Positions 27,419 to 37,199 of a stretch of DNA of 64,000 bases are shown in pieces. The first letter of the stretch is position 1; each line of letters opens with the position of its first letter. The stretch comes from Streptomyces sp. Q6 (lineage in GTDB: Bacteria; Actinomycetota; Actinomycetes; Streptomycetales; Streptomycetaceae). A program made the translations under genes and the position numbers. The stretch spans positions 4,960,001 to 5,024,000 of the forward strand of contig NZ_CP146022.1 in assembly GCF_036967205.1 (NCBI RefSeq), read 5' to 3'. A model generated the notes under the pieces. That model saw only the letters and a program-made list of their open reading frames with translations, had not been told where the DNA came from and did no database searches.

Positions 27419-27798
27419 GAGGGCCTGTCCGGCGGGTCAGGTGGCATCAGGGCGACCTGCGCTGTGCTGTGCTGATGTGCGGGTCAGGCCCCGCGTCCGC
27501 GACAGGATCCGCGGAGGGCCTGTCCGGCGGGTCAGGTGGCATCAGGGCGACCTGCGCTGTGCTGTGCTGATGTGCGGGTCAGGCCCCGCGTCCGCGACAG
27601 GATCCGCGGAGGGCCTGTCCGGCGGGTCAGGTGGCACCAGGGCGACCTGCGCTGTGCTGTGCTGACGTGCGGGTCAGGCCCCGCGTCCGCGACAGGATCC
27701 GCCGAGGGCCTGTCCGGCGGGTCAGGTGGCATCAGGGCGACCCGCGCTGTGCTGTGCTGACGTGCGGGCCAGGCCCCGCGTCCGCGACAGGATCCGCC
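27419..27798. repeat. Four tandem copies of a 95-bp repeat
   Basis: Copies begin at 27419, 27514, 27609 and 27704 with GAGGGCCTGTCCGGCGGGTC and differ at only a few positions. The end at about 27793-27808 carries CCGCCGGACAGGCC, the reverse complement of the unit's start, so the last copy can fold back on itself. Because 95 is not a multiple of 3, the open frames across it shift between copies and are not genes. Confidence 0.95.
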
Positions 27799-27866
27799 GG
27801 ACAGGCCCGAACCGCGGCCCGTGGACGGGTGGCCGCGTCCCGCTCGTCGGCGGATACCGTCGGGGC

Positions 27867-29147
27867 GTGACCGAAAGCCCCGCCCCCGCCCCGGCGCCCG
27901 AGCCGCCCGCCATGCCCGAACTGTTCACCTGGGAGTTCGCCAGCGACCCGTACCCCGCGTACGCCTGGCTGCGCGAGCACGCCCCGGTGCACCGCACCAC
28001 CCTGCCGAGCGGTGTCGAGGCCTGGCTGGTCACGCGGTACGCGGACGCCCGGCAGGCCCTCGCCGACCAGCGGCTGAGCAAGAACCCGGACCACCACGAC
28101 GAGCCCTCCCACGCCAAGGGCAAGACCGGCATCCCGGGCGAGCGCAAGGCCGAGCTGATGACGCATCTGCTCAACATCGACCCGCCGGACCACACCCGGC
28201 TGCGCCGCCTTGTCGCGAAGGCGTTCACCCCGCGCCGCGTGGCCGCGTTCGCGCCCCGGGTGCAGGAGCTGACGGACCGCCTCATCGACCAGTTCGCGGC
28301 GAAGGGCGAGGCGGACCTGATCCACGACTTCGCCTTCCCGCTCCCCATCTACGCCATCTGCGACCTGCTGGGCGTCCCGGGCGAGGACCAGGACGACTTC
28401 CGGGACTGGGCGGGGATGATGATCCGTCACGGCGGCGGCCCGCGGGGCGGTGTCGCCCGCTCGGTGAAGAAGATCCGCGCCTATCTGGTGGACCTGATCC
28501 ACCGCAAGCGCGGCGCCCTTGACGACGGCGCGGACGACCTCATCTCCGACCTGATCCGCGCCTCCGACCACGGCGAGCACCTCACCGAGAACGAGGTGGC
28601 GGCCATGTGCTTCGTGCTGCTCTTCGCCGGGTTCGAGACCACCGTCAACCTCATCGGGAACGGCACGTACTCCCTGCTCACCCACCCCGAGCAGCGCGAG
28701 ATCTGGCACCGGGCGCTCGCCGAGGGCGACGCGGAGCTGCTCGCCACCGGCATCGAGGAACTGCTGCGCTTCGACGGACCCGTGGAGCTGGCCACCTGGC
28801 GGTTCGCCACCGAGCCGCTGCGCATCGGCGGCCAGGAGATCGCCGCCGGCGATCCGGTACTCGTCGTGCTCGCCGCGGCCGACCGCGACCCGGAGCGCTT
28901 CGCCGAGCCCGACACCCTCGACCTCTCCCGGCGCGACAACCAGCACCTCGGCTACGGGCACGGCATCCACTACTGCCTCGGCGCTCCGCTCGCGCGCCTG
29001 GAGGGAAAGGCCGCGCTGGCCACGCTGTTCACGGCCCTGCCGGACCTACGGCTTGCGGCGAATCCGGACGATTTGCGGTGGCGTGGGGGCCTCATCATGC
29101 GCGGACTGCGCACGCTCCCGGTGGAGTTCACACCCCGCCAGAACTGA
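27867..29147 (+). CDS. Cytochrome P450, CYP107-like
   Basis: At 426 residues this is a normal bacterial P450. FVLLFAGFETTVNLIG is the I-helix oxygen-binding segment, EELLRF contains the ExxR salt-bridge residues, and YGHGIHYCLGAPLARLEG holds the haem-ligand Cys370. The first haem-loop residue is Tyr instead of the usual Phe. The GTG at 27867 (VTESPAPAPAPE) was chosen because the upstream frame runs through the 95-bp repeat. No ferredoxin or reductase is adjacent. By position it resembles S. coelicolor CYP107U1, from memory. The substrate is unknown. Confidence 0.9.
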   Translation: MTESPAPAPAPEPPAMPELFTWEFASDPYPAYAWLREHAPVHRTTLPSGVEAWLVTRYADARQALADQRLSKNPDHHDEPSHAKGKTGIPGERKAELMTHLLNIDPPDHTRLRRLVAKAFTPRRVAAFAPRVQELTDRLIDQFAAKGEADLIHDFAFPLPIYAICDLLGVPGEDQDDFRDWAGMMIRHGGGPRGGVARSVKKIRAYLVDLIHRKRGALDDGADDLISDLIRASDHGEHLTENEVAAMCFVLLFAGFETTVNLIGNGTYSLLTHPEQREIWHRALAEGDAELLATGIEELLRFDGPVELATWRFATEPLRIGGQEIAAGDPVLVVLAAADRDPERFAEPDTLDLSRRDNQHLGYGHGIHYCLGAPLARLEGKAALATLFTALPDLRLAANPDDLRWRGGLIMRGLRTLPVEFTPRQN

Positions 29148-29193
29148 CGCACTGTCAAATCTGTGACTTTCACGTGATCTGCGCTGCATCGAC

Positions 29194-29223
29194 TTGTGAC
29201 AAGCGTTCGAGTGCCGCTACGTT
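29194..29223 (+). promoter_or_regulatory. Promoter-like sequence upstream of the first rpf gene
   Basis: TTGTGA (29194-29199) and TACGTT (29218-29223) are separated by 18 bp, close to the vegetative consensus. The leader to the ATG at 29312 would be about 80 bases. Confidence 0.45.
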
Positions 29224-29311
29224 CACCAGTCATCGCGACACATGCACAACCGTCACCTCCGCATCACCCGTCGCGTGCAGCAGCAGCATCAGTCTCGCGA
29301 AAGGCACACGC

Positions 29312-30340
29312 ATGCTCTCCGGGAACGGTCGTCACCGTCGCCCCCGTCAGGCCCCTGCTCTGATCGTCGCCGCCGGGGTCACCGGCAGCGCCATCGCGAT
29401 CCCGCTGCTCGCCGCGACGAGCGCGAGCGCCTCCACCACCGCCACCTGGAACAAGCTCGCCGAGTGCGAGTCCGGCGGCCAGTGGAGCCTGGACGCGGGC
29501 AACGGCTACTACGGCGGACTCCAGTTCTCGCAGGAGATGTGGGAGCAGTACGGCGGCCTCGAGTACGCCGCGCGCGCCGACCTGGCCAGCCGGTCGCAGC
29601 AGATAGCCGTCGCCGAGAAGGTCCTCGGCGACAAGGGCCCGAGCGCCTGGCCGAGCTGCTCGATCACGGCGGGCCTCACCAAGAGCGACGACTCGGCCGA
29701 TGTCGACCCGGGCGCGAGTGCCTCCCCGCAGGCGTCCGAATCGGCCGGGTCGTCGGACGACGCCACGGATGACGCCTCGTCCGCCTCCTCGGGAGAGAAG
29801 AATCACGACGCGTCGGACGAAGCGGGCGCGACGGACGAGGCCGAAACGTCCGGTTCCTCCGGTTCTTCCGACACCCCGTCAGCCGACACCTCGGGGGATA
29901 CCTCCGGTAACAAGCTCGACGCCGACGAAGCCGGTGCCGACAGCGGCGACGGCAACAACACCAAAGACGACAACTCGGACAAGTCTGGCCAGAGTGAGTC
30001 CACTTCCTCGGCCGACCCGGCCGACCCGGAGTCCTCCGCGTCGGCCACCGCCTCCGACGACGCGTCCACCGCCGGCCGTCACCGCGGCGACCGCGCCGCC
30101 GACGACGGCACCGACTCCCGTACGGGAGAGGGGCGTCACGCCTCCCGAGGCGACGAGCGCGGCGAGGGGGCCTACACGGTCCGCTCCGGCGACAACCTCT
30201 GGGACATCGCCGACGCTCAGGACGTGGACGGCGGGTGGGCCGCGCTCTACGACCTGAACAAGAAGGAGGTCGGCTCGGACCCGGACCTCATCATTCCTGG
30301 TCAGAGTCTGGATCTTGGGCTCGAATCGGTCGAAAAGTAG
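29312..30340 (+). CDS. Resuscitation-promoting factor with LysM domain (RpfC-like)
   Basis: A signal peptide (to about residue 40, TSASA) is followed by the Rpf lysozyme-like domain TTATWNKLAECESGGQWSLD, with the catalytic Glu53 in CESGG, and [21 protein letters not shown] 160-residue Ser/Asp/Glu-rich linker, unusually long and acidic, leads to a C-terminal LysM (AYTVRSGDNLWDIADAQDVD to PGQSLDL). The secreted enzyme cleaves peptidoglycan during germination and growth. The name RpfC is by position and architecture only. The start ATG 29312 has AAAGG 7 bases upstream. Confidence 0.88.
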   Translation: MLSGNGRHRRPRQAPALIVAAGVTGSAIAIPLLAATSASASTTATWNKLAECESGGQWSLDAGNGYYGGLQFSQEMWEQYGGLEYAARADLASRSQQIAVAEKVLGDKGPSAWPSCSITAGLTKSDDSADVDPGASASPQASESAGSSDDATDDASSASSGEKNHDASDEAGATDEAETSGSSGSSDTPSADTSGDTSGNKLDADEAGADSGDGNNTKDDNSDKSGQSESTSSADPADPESSASATASDDASTAGRHRGDRAADDGTDSRTGEGRHASRGDERGEGAYTVRSGDNLWDIADAQDVDGGWAALYDLNKKEVGSDPDLIIPGQSLDLGLESVEK

Positions 30341-30419
30341 CGGGAGTTCGGGGCCCATTGATGGCCGTTTGTCCGCTTTAGCGCAAGTGAGAGATGGGTC
30401 TCAAAGGGCCTGATCGTCT

Positions 30420-30449
30420 TTGAAATAGGGCGGATCGACTGCTTACGGT
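30420..30449 (+). promoter_or_regulatory. Promoter-like sequence upstream of the riboswitch
   Basis: TTGAAA (30420-30425) and TACGGT (30444-30449) are separated by 18 bp. Transcription would start just before the structured leader. Confidence 0.5.
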
Positions 30450-30469
30450 CGTGACCGCTCGCCACAGCG

Positions 30470-30660
30470 GGCCCCGATGGACGTCACGCCGAATCCTGCC
30501 AACGTCCGTACGGGAACAGTCGACGCGTCAGCGCCGTAGGCAGGAGCGGGGGACCCAGGTAAGCGCCGTGCGAGGTCGACGACTTCGAACGGCTAGGGGT
30601 TAAGCCGCGCACAAGGATGCGCGGCCGGGCACTCACTGGCCCGAACCCGACAGCTCACCT
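30470..30660 (+). promoter_or_regulatory. Probable ydaO-type c-di-AMP riboswitch
   Basis: The leader contains the ydaO/yuaA core: CGCCGAATCCTGCCAAC (30488-30504), GGCAGGAGCGGGGGACCCA (30539-30557) and GGGGTTAAGCCG (30596-30607). CCTGCC pairs with GGCAGG. In Streptomyces this class binds c-di-AMP and controls rpfA transcription (established knowledge). A CTCACC...GGTGAG hairpin at about 30655-30676 lies near the ribosome site and may be part of the expression switch. Exact boundaries are approximate. Confidence 0.85.
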
Positions 30661-30665
30661 CGTAG

Positions 30666-32990
<2,325 letters not shown>

Positions 32991-33020
32991 CCGGCCCCGA
33001 AGCCCGGCTGAAGCAGTAGT

Positions 33021-33069
33021 TACGTACGTCCCCGCACTCGGTCCCGTACCGTGTGCGGGGACGTACGTA
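33021..33069. terminator. Terminator hairpin between eno and divIC
   Basis: A 17-bp perfect stem pairs 33021-33037 (TACGTACGTCCCCGCAC) with 33053-33069 around a 15-base loop. There is no T-run. Confidence 0.85.
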
Positions 33070-33093
33070 CGTGAGGCAGGGGAGGCGGAGAGG

Positions 33094-33591
33094 ATGCCGG
33101 GCAAGGTCCGTGACAGGGACTCCAGAGACCGCTTCTCCACGGCCACCCGCCTCCGCCTGCTCGGCGAGCAGACCGCCGAGCGCGTCTACCGCTCGCAGAA
33201 CAAGCGCCAGGCCCGCCGCTCCCGCCTCACCGGCCGCGCGGCGCTCCTCGCCCTCGTCCTGTGCACACTGGTCGTCGCCCTCGCCTATCCCATAAGGCAG
33301 TACGTCTCCCAGCGCGGCGAGATCGAGGACCTCCAGCGGCAGCAGCAGGAGGCCAAGGAGCGCGTCGACCGGCTCCGCGACGAGAAGGCCCGCTGGCAGG
33401 ACGACTCCTACGCCGAGCAGCGGATCCGGGAGCGCCTGCACATGGTGATGCCGGGCGAGACCGGGTACGTGGTACCCGATCCGCGCGCCACCCAGTCGAG
33501 CCGCGTCGAGCAGGGCGCCGCCGACCGGCCCTGGTACTCGAACGTCTGGGACGGCGTCGACAAGGCCGACCAGGCGGACCAGGCAGACTGA
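33094..33591 (+). CDS. divIC: Septum formation initiator, DivIC/FtsB family
   Basis: This bitopic 165-residue membrane protein has a basic cytoplasmic N-terminus with NKRQARRSRLTGRA, one helix (ALLALVLCTLVVALAYPIRQ, about 51-70), then a coiled coil (GEIEDLQRQQQEAKERVDRL) and the family motif YAEQRIRERLHMVMPGETGY. DivIC acts with FtsL and FtsQ in sporulation-septum divisome assembly. The ATG at 33094 follows GGAGGCGGAGAGG. Position next to eno supports orthology with S. coelicolor divIC. Confidence 0.9.
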   Translation: MPGKVRDRDSRDRFSTATRLRLLGEQTAERVYRSQNKRQARRSRLTGRAALLALVLCTLVVALAYPIRQYVSQRGEIEDLQRQQQEAKERVDRLRDEKARWQDDSYAEQRIRERLHMVMPGETGYVVPDPRATQSSRVEQGAADRPWYSNVWDGVDKADQADQAD

Positions 33592-33601
33592 ACCCCTCTT
33601 A

Positions 33602-33652
33602 CTGATCCACGTGGACGACTGATCCACGTACACGACTGATCCACGTACACGA
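33602..33652 (+). repeat. Three 17-bp tandem repeats
   Basis: CTGATCCACGTGGACGA at 33602 and two identical CTGATCCACGTACACGA at 33619 and 33636 fill most of the gap between divIC and the DUF501 gene. Confidence 0.9.
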
Positions 33653-33673
33653 CGAAAGACGCCGAAGACAGTC

Positions 33674-34210
33674 ATGCAGACGCCTCCTCCCCAGACCGAG
33701 CCGACCGCGCCCACGGACGCCGACATCCACGCGTTCAAGGAGCAGCTGGGCCGCCCGCCGCGCGGTCTGCGGGCCATCGCGCACCGCTGCCCCTGCGGCA
33801 ACCCGGACGTGGTCGAGACGGCCCCGCGCCTGGAGGACGGCACGCCGTTCCCGACGACGTACTACCTGACGTGCCCGCGCGCTGCCTCCGCCATCGGCAC
33901 GCTGGAGGCCAACGGCGTCATGAAGGAGATGACCGAGCGTCTCCAGAGCGACCCGGAGCTGGCCAAGCAGTACCGCGCCGCGCACGAGGACTACCTCGCG
34001 CGCCGTGACGCCATCGAGGTCCTGGAGGGCTTCCCGAGCGCGGGCGGCATGCCGGACCGTGTGAAGTGCCTGCACGTCCTGGTCGGCCACTCCCTGGCGG
34101 CCGGTCCGGGCGTGAACCCGCTCGGCGACGAGGCCATCGCCATGCTCCCCGAGTGGTGGAAGAAGGGGCCGTGCGTGACGCCGTGCGACGGCGCGGAGGT
34201 GGCCGAATGA
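33674..34210 (+). CDS. DUF501 protein
   Basis: The 178-residue protein contains AIAHRCPCGNPDVVETAPRL, FPTTYYLTCPRAASAIGTLE and MPDRVKCLHVLVGHSLAAGP, with conserved Cys and His residues that could bind a metal. It matches the DUF501 family that sits between divIC and ppx in actinobacteria. Its stop overlaps the ppx start (ATGA), so the two are coupled. The family function is unknown. Start ATG 33674 has only weak ribosome-site evidence. Confidence 0.88.
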   Translation: MQTPPPQTEPTAPTDADIHAFKEQLGRPPRGLRAIAHRCPCGNPDVVETAPRLEDGTPFPTTYYLTCPRAASAIGTLEANGVMKEMTERLQSDPELAKQYRAAHEDYLARRDAIEVLEGFPSAGGMPDRVKCLHVLVGHSLAAGPGVNPLGDEAIAMLPEWWKKGPCVTPCDGAEVAE

Positions 34211-35154
34211 CGCGCGTCGCCGCCATCGACTGCGGAACCAACAGCATCCGGCTGCTCGTCGCCGACGCGAACCCGGAGACCGGCGAACTCGTCGACCTGG
34301 ACCGCCGGATGACGATCGTCCGGCTCGGCCAGGGCGTCGACAGGACGGGCCGGCTGGCCCCCGAGGCCCTGGAGCGCACCTTCGCGGCCTGCCGCGAGTA
34401 CGCCGAGGCCATCAAGGAGCACGGCGCGGAGCGCGTCCGCTTCGTGGCGACCTCCGCCTCCCGCGACGCCGAGAACCGCGATGACTTCGTGCGGGGCGTC
34501 CTCGACATCCTGGGCGTCGAGCCCGAGGTCATCACGGGCGACCAGGAGGCGGCCTTCTCCTTCACGGGCGCCACGAAGGAGCTCACCGGGCGACGGGAGG
34601 GCCTCGACAAGCCCTACCTGGTCGTCGACATCGGCGGCGGCTCGACGGAGTTCGTGGTCGGCGACGACGCGGTCCGCGCCGCCCGCTCCGTCGACATCGG
34701 CTGCGTCCGCATGACGGAGCGCCACCTCGTCGGCGACGACGGCACGCTGACCGACCCGCCGTCCCCGGCGCAGATCGAGGCGGTCCGCGAGGACATCGCC
34801 GCCGCCCTGGACCTCGTCGCGCGTACCGTCCCGCTGGAGGAGGCCCGCACCCTGGTGGGCCTCGCCGGTTCGGTGACGACGGTGGCGGCGCTCGCGCTCG
34901 GCCTGGGCGCCTACGACTCGACGGCCATCCACCACTCCCGGATCTCCTACGAGCGGGTCGCCGAGCTCACCGACTGGCTGCTGACGTCCACGCACGACCA
35001 GCGCGCCCTGAAGCCGGTCATCCACCCCGGCCGCGTCGACGTCATCGCCTCCGGCGCGCTCGTGCTGCGTCTGATCATGGAGCGGACCGGCGCGCGGGAG
35101 GTCGTGGTCAGTGAGCACGACATCCTGGACGGGATCGCCTGGTCGATCGCCTGA
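34207..35154 (+). CDS. ppx: Ppx/GppA phosphatase family protein
   Basis: An exopolyphosphatase/guanosine pentaphosphate phosphohydrolase of the actin-like ATPase fold. AAIDCGTNSIRLLVAD is the phosphate-1 motif, EVITGDQEAAFSF and YLVVDIGGGSTEFVV the phosphate-2 region, and LVGLAGSVTTVAAL follows. At 315 residues it lacks the HD-type C-terminal domain of long Ppx forms. It acts on polyphosphate or pppGpp in the cytoplasm. Coupled to the DUF501 gene by ATGA. Confidence 0.9.
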   Translation: MTRVAAIDCGTNSIRLLVADANPETGELVDLDRRMTIVRLGQGVDRTGRLAPEALERTFAACREYAEAIKEHGAERVRFVATSASRDAENRDDFVRGVLDILGVEPEVITGDQEAAFSFTGATKELTGRREGLDKPYLVVDIGGGSTEFVVGDDAVRAARSVDIGCVRMTERHLVGDDGTLTDPPSPAQIEAVREDIAAALDLVARTVPLEEARTLVGLAGSVTTVAALALGLGAYDSTAIHHSRISYERVAELTDWLLTSTHDQRALKPVIHPGRVDVIASGALVLRLIMERTGAREVVVSEHDILDGIAWSIA

Positions 35155-35418
35155 TCACCAGGGCCCGAAACCGTCTCGCATGAGCGTGTCGCACCCCGCC
35201 TGAGCACGTGAAACGGCCCCCGCGACACGCTCCGGCGACACCCCGTCGGGAAAGTTCGTGAAGTTCTTCACAAGGAATTCGGTCCTCTTGGGCGTCAATT
35301 GCGGCCCGAGAGCCCGTTCGGGGTCGGCCGAGGACCTTGCCGGGAGAGGTTCACGGGGTTCCCGCAGTGTTACGCGCACGTGAAAACCGGGAGTGGTCCA
35401 GTGCGTCCGAATGCCCAC
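35155..35418 (-). CDS. Possible small conserved-looking protein
   Basis: A frame of 87 codons ends at 35155 with NFTNFPDGVSPERVAGAVSR, AQAGCDTLM and a final FGPW. The C-terminal half has good G/C bias at third positions and amphipathic-helix character; the first 40 residues look less like protein, so the true start may be an internal TTG. It converges on ppx. I do not recognise a family. Confidence 0.35.
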   Translation of the reverse strand: MGIRTHWTTPGFHVRVTLREPREPLPARSSADPERALGPQLTPKRTEFLVKNFTNFPDGVSPERVAGAVSRAQAGCDTLMRDGFGPW

Positions 35419-35469
35419 TGTGGCTGCTCAAGAGGGGTGAGGAACGACTGGCGGTACACCGTGGTTCCC

Positions 35470-35485
35470 TGTGAACGCCATGACA
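35470..35485. promoter_or_regulatory. Rex-like operator candidates upstream of ndh
   Basis: TGTGAACGCCATGACA (35470-35485) matches the Rex pattern TGTGAAnnnnTTCACA with two mismatches and lies 97 bp before the ndh start. A second candidate, CGTGAAGTTCTTCACA at 35257-35272, has one mismatch but is 310 bp away. Rex senses NADH/NAD+, a fitting input for an NADH dehydrogenase. A TGTAGC -10-like box is near 35508. No other gene is evident in 35419-35581. Confidence 0.4.
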
Positions 35486-35581
35486 TGGGTCACGTGGGCG
35501 GCGAAGTGTAGCAGAGCCCTCACGGAACCTTGTGAAGGGGCGCACGAGCGACCCCCTCCAGTCGGGTGGATACTCGATGGC

Positions 35582-36973
35582 ATGAGCACCACGGAGCGTC
35601 CCAGGATCCTCATTGTCGGGGGTGGGTACGTAGGCCTGTACGCGGCGCGACGCATCCTGAAGAAGATGCGTTACGCGGAAGCGACCGTCACGGTCGTCGA
35701 CCCGCGCTCGTACATGACGTACCAGCCCTTCCTCCCCGAGACCGCCGCCGGCAGCATCTCGCCGCGCAACGTCGTCGTCCCGCTGCGACGCGCTGTGCCG
35801 GGAGCCGAGATTCTCACCGGCCGCGTCACCACCATCGACCAGGACCGCAAGGTCGCCACGGTCGCCCCGCTCGTCGGCGAGGCGTACGAGGTGCCCTTCG
35901 ACTACCTGGTGATCGCGCTCGGCGCGGTCTCCCGCACCTTCCCGACGCCGGGCCTCGCCGAGGTCGGCATCGGTATGAAGGGCGTCGAGGAGGCCATCGG
36001 GCTGCGCAACCACGTCCTCGAGCAGCTCGACAAGGCCGAGTCGACGACCGACGAGGAGATCCGCCGCAAGGCGCTCACCTTCGTCTTCGTCGGTGGCGGC
36101 TTCGCGGGCGCCGAGACGATCGGCGAGGTCGAGGACCTGGCGCGCGACGCGGCCAAGTTCTACAAGAACGTGAAGCGCGAGGACATGCGCTTCATCCTGG
36201 TCGACGCCGCCGACAAGGTGCTGCCCGAGGTGGGCCCGGAGCTCGGCGTCTACGGCCGCAAGCACCTGGAGTCCCGCGGGATCGAGGTCTACCTCAGCAC
36301 CACGATGCCGTCCTGCGTCGACGGTCACGTCGTGCTCAGCAACGGCCTGGAGGCCGACTCCAACACCATCGTGTGGACCGCCGGCGTCAAGCCGAACCCG
36401 GCGCTCGCCCGCTTCGGTCTCCCGCTCGGCCCGCGCGGCCACGTGGACACCAGCGAGAAGCTCCAGGTCCAGGGCACCGACTACATCTGGGCCGCGGGCG
36501 ACAACGCCCAGGTCCCGGACCTCGTCGGGCGCGCCAACGGCAACCCGAACGCTTGGTGCCCGCCGAACGCGCAGCACGCCATGCGCCAGGCCAAGGTCCT
36601 CGGCGACAACGTGGTCTCCGGCATGCGGGGCTTCCCGCAGCAGGACTACAAGCACGCCAACAAGGGTGCGGTCGCCGGTCTCGGCCTGCACAAGGGCGTC
36701 GCGATGATCGTCATGGGCAAGATGAAGATCAAGCTCAAGGGCCGTCTCGCCTGGTACATGCACCGTGGCTACCACGGCATGGCGATGCCGACGTACAACC
36801 GCAAGATCCGTGTGATCGCCGAGTGGACGATCAACATGTTCCAGAAGCGCGACATCACCGCGCTCGGTGCCCTGGAGACTCCGCGCGAGGAGTTCTACGA
36901 GGCCGCCAAGCCGGCTCCGGCGCCCGCCAAGGCGGAGGAGAAGAAGGTCGAGGAGAAGGCCAAGGCCTCCTGA
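35582..36973 (+). CDS. ndh: NADH dehydrogenase type II
   Basis: This single-subunit, non-proton-pumping NADH:quinone oxidoreductase of 463 residues is bound to the inner face of the membrane. ILIVGGGYVGLYAAR is the FAD Rossmann motif, TFVFVGGGFAGAETIGEV the NADH motif (about residue 168), and DYIWAAGDNAQVPD the second FAD site. A C-terminal Ala/Lys/Glu tail (PAKAEEKKVEEKAKAS) follows a membrane-associating segment. ATG 35582 gives MSTTERPRILIVGGGY. There is no convincing ribosome site. Confidence 0.93.
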   Translation: MSTTERPRILIVGGGYVGLYAARRILKKMRYAEATVTVVDPRSYMTYQPFLPETAAGSISPRNVVVPLRRAVPGAEILTGRVTTIDQDRKVATVAPLVGEAYEVPFDYLVIALGAVSRTFPTPGLAEVGIGMKGVEEAIGLRNHVLEQLDKAESTTDEEIRRKALTFVFVGGGFAGAETIGEVEDLARDAAKFYKNVKREDMRFILVDAADKVLPEVGPELGVYGRKHLESRGIEVYLSTTMPSCVDGHVVLSNGLEADSNTIVWTAGVKPNPALARFGLPLGPRGHVDTSEKLQVQGTDYIWAAGDNAQVPDLVGRANGNPNAWCPPNAQHAMRQAKVLGDNVVSGMRGFPQQDYKHANKGAVAGLGLHKGVAMIVMGKMKIKLKGRLAWYMHRGYHGMAMPTYNRKIRVIAEWTINMFQKRDITALGALETPREEFYEAAKPAPAPAKAEEKKVEEKAKAS

Positions 36974-37005
36974 CCTCGCACCTGGCAGTGCACCAGCAGT
37001 ACACC

Positions 37006-37047
37006 CGAAGGGGTCGCCCGCCATCCGTGGTGCGGGCGGCCCCTTCG
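37006..37047 (+). terminator. Terminator after ndh
   Basis: CGAAGGGGTCGCCCGC (37006-37021) pairs with GCGGGCGGCCCCTTCG (37032-37047) with one G-U pair. Downstream, about 37080-37165 is relatively AT-rich and probably holds the promoter of the next gene. Confidence 0.85.
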
Positions 37048-37199
37048 GCGTTCCCGGGCAAGGCCGAGCCGCAAGATGCATGGTGGCTACAAGTATTTTG
37101 CCGTTCCGTAACGCAGTAACGGGACTGCGAGAGCGCGCCGTTGGTGTTTACGTGGTGTTGGACCGTTCCGGGATCGCTCCCATTTCGGAGGTGTGCGCC

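Noticed and set aside
27419-27798. CRISPR array
   Set aside because: The 95-bp units are contiguous, with no unique spacers, and no cas genes are present.
27536-27870. Series of short proteins with identical ends inside the 95-bp repeats
   Set aside because: They arise from the same repeated DNA read in shifted frames, with no ribosome sites or domains.
30341-30469. Second riboswitch or RNA gene before the promoter
   Set aside because: Only a small TGAGA/TCTCA repeat is visible; the ydaO core lies downstream of the promoter.
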